Shown piece by piece: positions 63,725 through 64,000 of a stretch of DNA of 64,000 bases. Origin of the DNA: Oceanospirillum sediminis (GTDB lineage Bacteria; Pseudomonadota; Gammaproteobacteria; Pseudomonadales; Halomonadaceae); contig NZ_JACJFM010000010.1 of the NCBI RefSeq assembly GCF_014164585.1, forward strand, positions 85,186-149,185, in the 5' to 3' direction. The position numbers and the translations under genes are program-made. Positions within the stretch are counted from its first letter, which is position 1. Each line of letters starts with the position of its first letter. The notes beneath the pieces are model-generated. The model saw only the letters and a program-made list of their open reading frames with translations. It was not told the origin of the DNA and ran no database searches.

Positions 63725-64000
63725 GCATAAAAAATGCCGGGGCTGATATTCAGTCCCGGCAATGAGGAGAAAGCAGCATATGAGCTTTCTCCAGTCAGGA
63801 AATACTTAAATAAAAAGTATTCAGTGCAGAAACCATACTGTTCAAACCGGTCTTACACTGATTGCTATGTCGCCTTACTTAGTCAGCCCTGAAAAGCCCT
63901 TAATAGACGGTTTTTAAAACAAATTAGCTATTCAGGCATGGATCATTTCGACCAGGAGCGGTAAGCTGTGTCTTCAGTTTCTGGTCGAAAATGGCTCCGA
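63725..64000. other. Right-edge noncoding stretch with two hairpins
   Basis: 63735-63746 pairs with 63750-63761 (11 of 12 positions); on the minus strand it is followed by a TTTTTT run. A second stem, GGAGAAAGC with GCTTTCTCC, lies at about 63766-63793. Near the edge, TTTCGACCAG (63946-63955) is inverted at 63981-63990. No gene with a start and ribosome binding site is seen; a minus-strand gene may lie beyond the edge. Confidence 0.5.

Noticed and set aside
63946..63990. Inverted repeat at the right edge as a possible IS terminus
   Set aside because: A single 10-bp arm pair with a 25-base loop and no transposase sequence in the window; it may equally be a hairpin or terminator of a gene beyond the edge.
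1..64000. CRISPR array, IS element, prophage, rRNA or tRNA genes
   Set aside because: No regularly spaced repeats, transposase motifs, phage genes, or clover-leaf-forming segments were recognised by reading both strands. A tRNA search program would be decisive.

Overview
The window looks like a chromosomal segment of a free-living or host-associated gammaproteobacterium. The best guess is an Oceanospirillales-type marine lineage. This rests on gene order (nudF-yqiB-cpdA, guaB-guaA, cysD-cysN), four methyl-accepting chemotaxis proteins, a PHA synthase, and roughly 50% GC judged by eye. The genus is not determined. Coding density is high, genes lie on both strands, and no rRNA, tRNA, CRISPR array, IS element or phage gene was recognised.

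Layout. 0-11 kb: an edge-truncated Na+/alanine symporter, a KefB/C-type cation/proton antiporter, a two-gene unit of a periplasmic binding lipoprotein and a membrane diguanylate cyclase, two Cache-type chemoreceptors, and an ECF sigma/anti-sigma pair. 11-24 kb: a CoA-transferase, DUF3087, a potassium channel with a C-terminal zinc ribbon, a CYTH-CHAD triphosphatase divergent from a DUF47-pit phosphate uptake operon (the intergenic region carries phased Pho-box-like repeats), a third chemoreceptor, a small membrane protein and a PHA synthase. 24-34 kb: an accessory-looking block with a cyclophilin-like secreted protein, a Tat-exported hydrolase, a LysR regulator, two paralogous cupins, a carboxymuconolactone-decarboxylase-like protein, two MFS exporters, a ferric-reductase-like flavocytochrome and an orphan AAA ATPase. 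34-42.6 kb: housekeeping genes guaA, guaB and xseA, a LytM-family protein with two altered active-site positions, and a PhoD-like phosphatase.

42.7-51.5 kb: a catechol meta-cleavage module. A divergently transcribed LysR gene and outer-membrane protein gene flank an eight-gene minus-strand run: catechol 2,3-dioxygenase, HMS dehydrogenase, hydratase, decarboxylase, tautomerase, acylating acetaldehyde dehydrogenase, aldolase and ferredoxin. It encodes the complete oxalocrotonate branch from catechol to pyruvate and acetyl-CoA. The same ATAC-N7-GTAT operator, with a second half-site 22 bp away, lies upstream of both the outer-membrane protein gene and the dioxygenase gene. This makes them a predicted regulon of the local LysR protein.

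51.8-64 kb: zinc-free ribosomal protein paralogs L31B and L36B (the latter a 47-codon gene) behind a Zur-like box, cysDN, the nudF-yqiB-cpdA operon, a divergent metallophosphoesterase homologue that has lost its metal ligands, a fourth chemoreceptor, greB, and a lon gene with a heat-shock-like promoter.

Strongest candidates for something undescribed: (a) the LysR-controlled cupin/CMD/cyclophilin-like/hydrolase/MFS block, whose two transcription units share a similar upstream motif; (b) the binding-protein/diguanylate-cyclase pair; (c) the bidirectional Pho-box arrangement between the triphosphatase gene and the pit operon; (d) the pseudo-phosphoesterase beside nudF.
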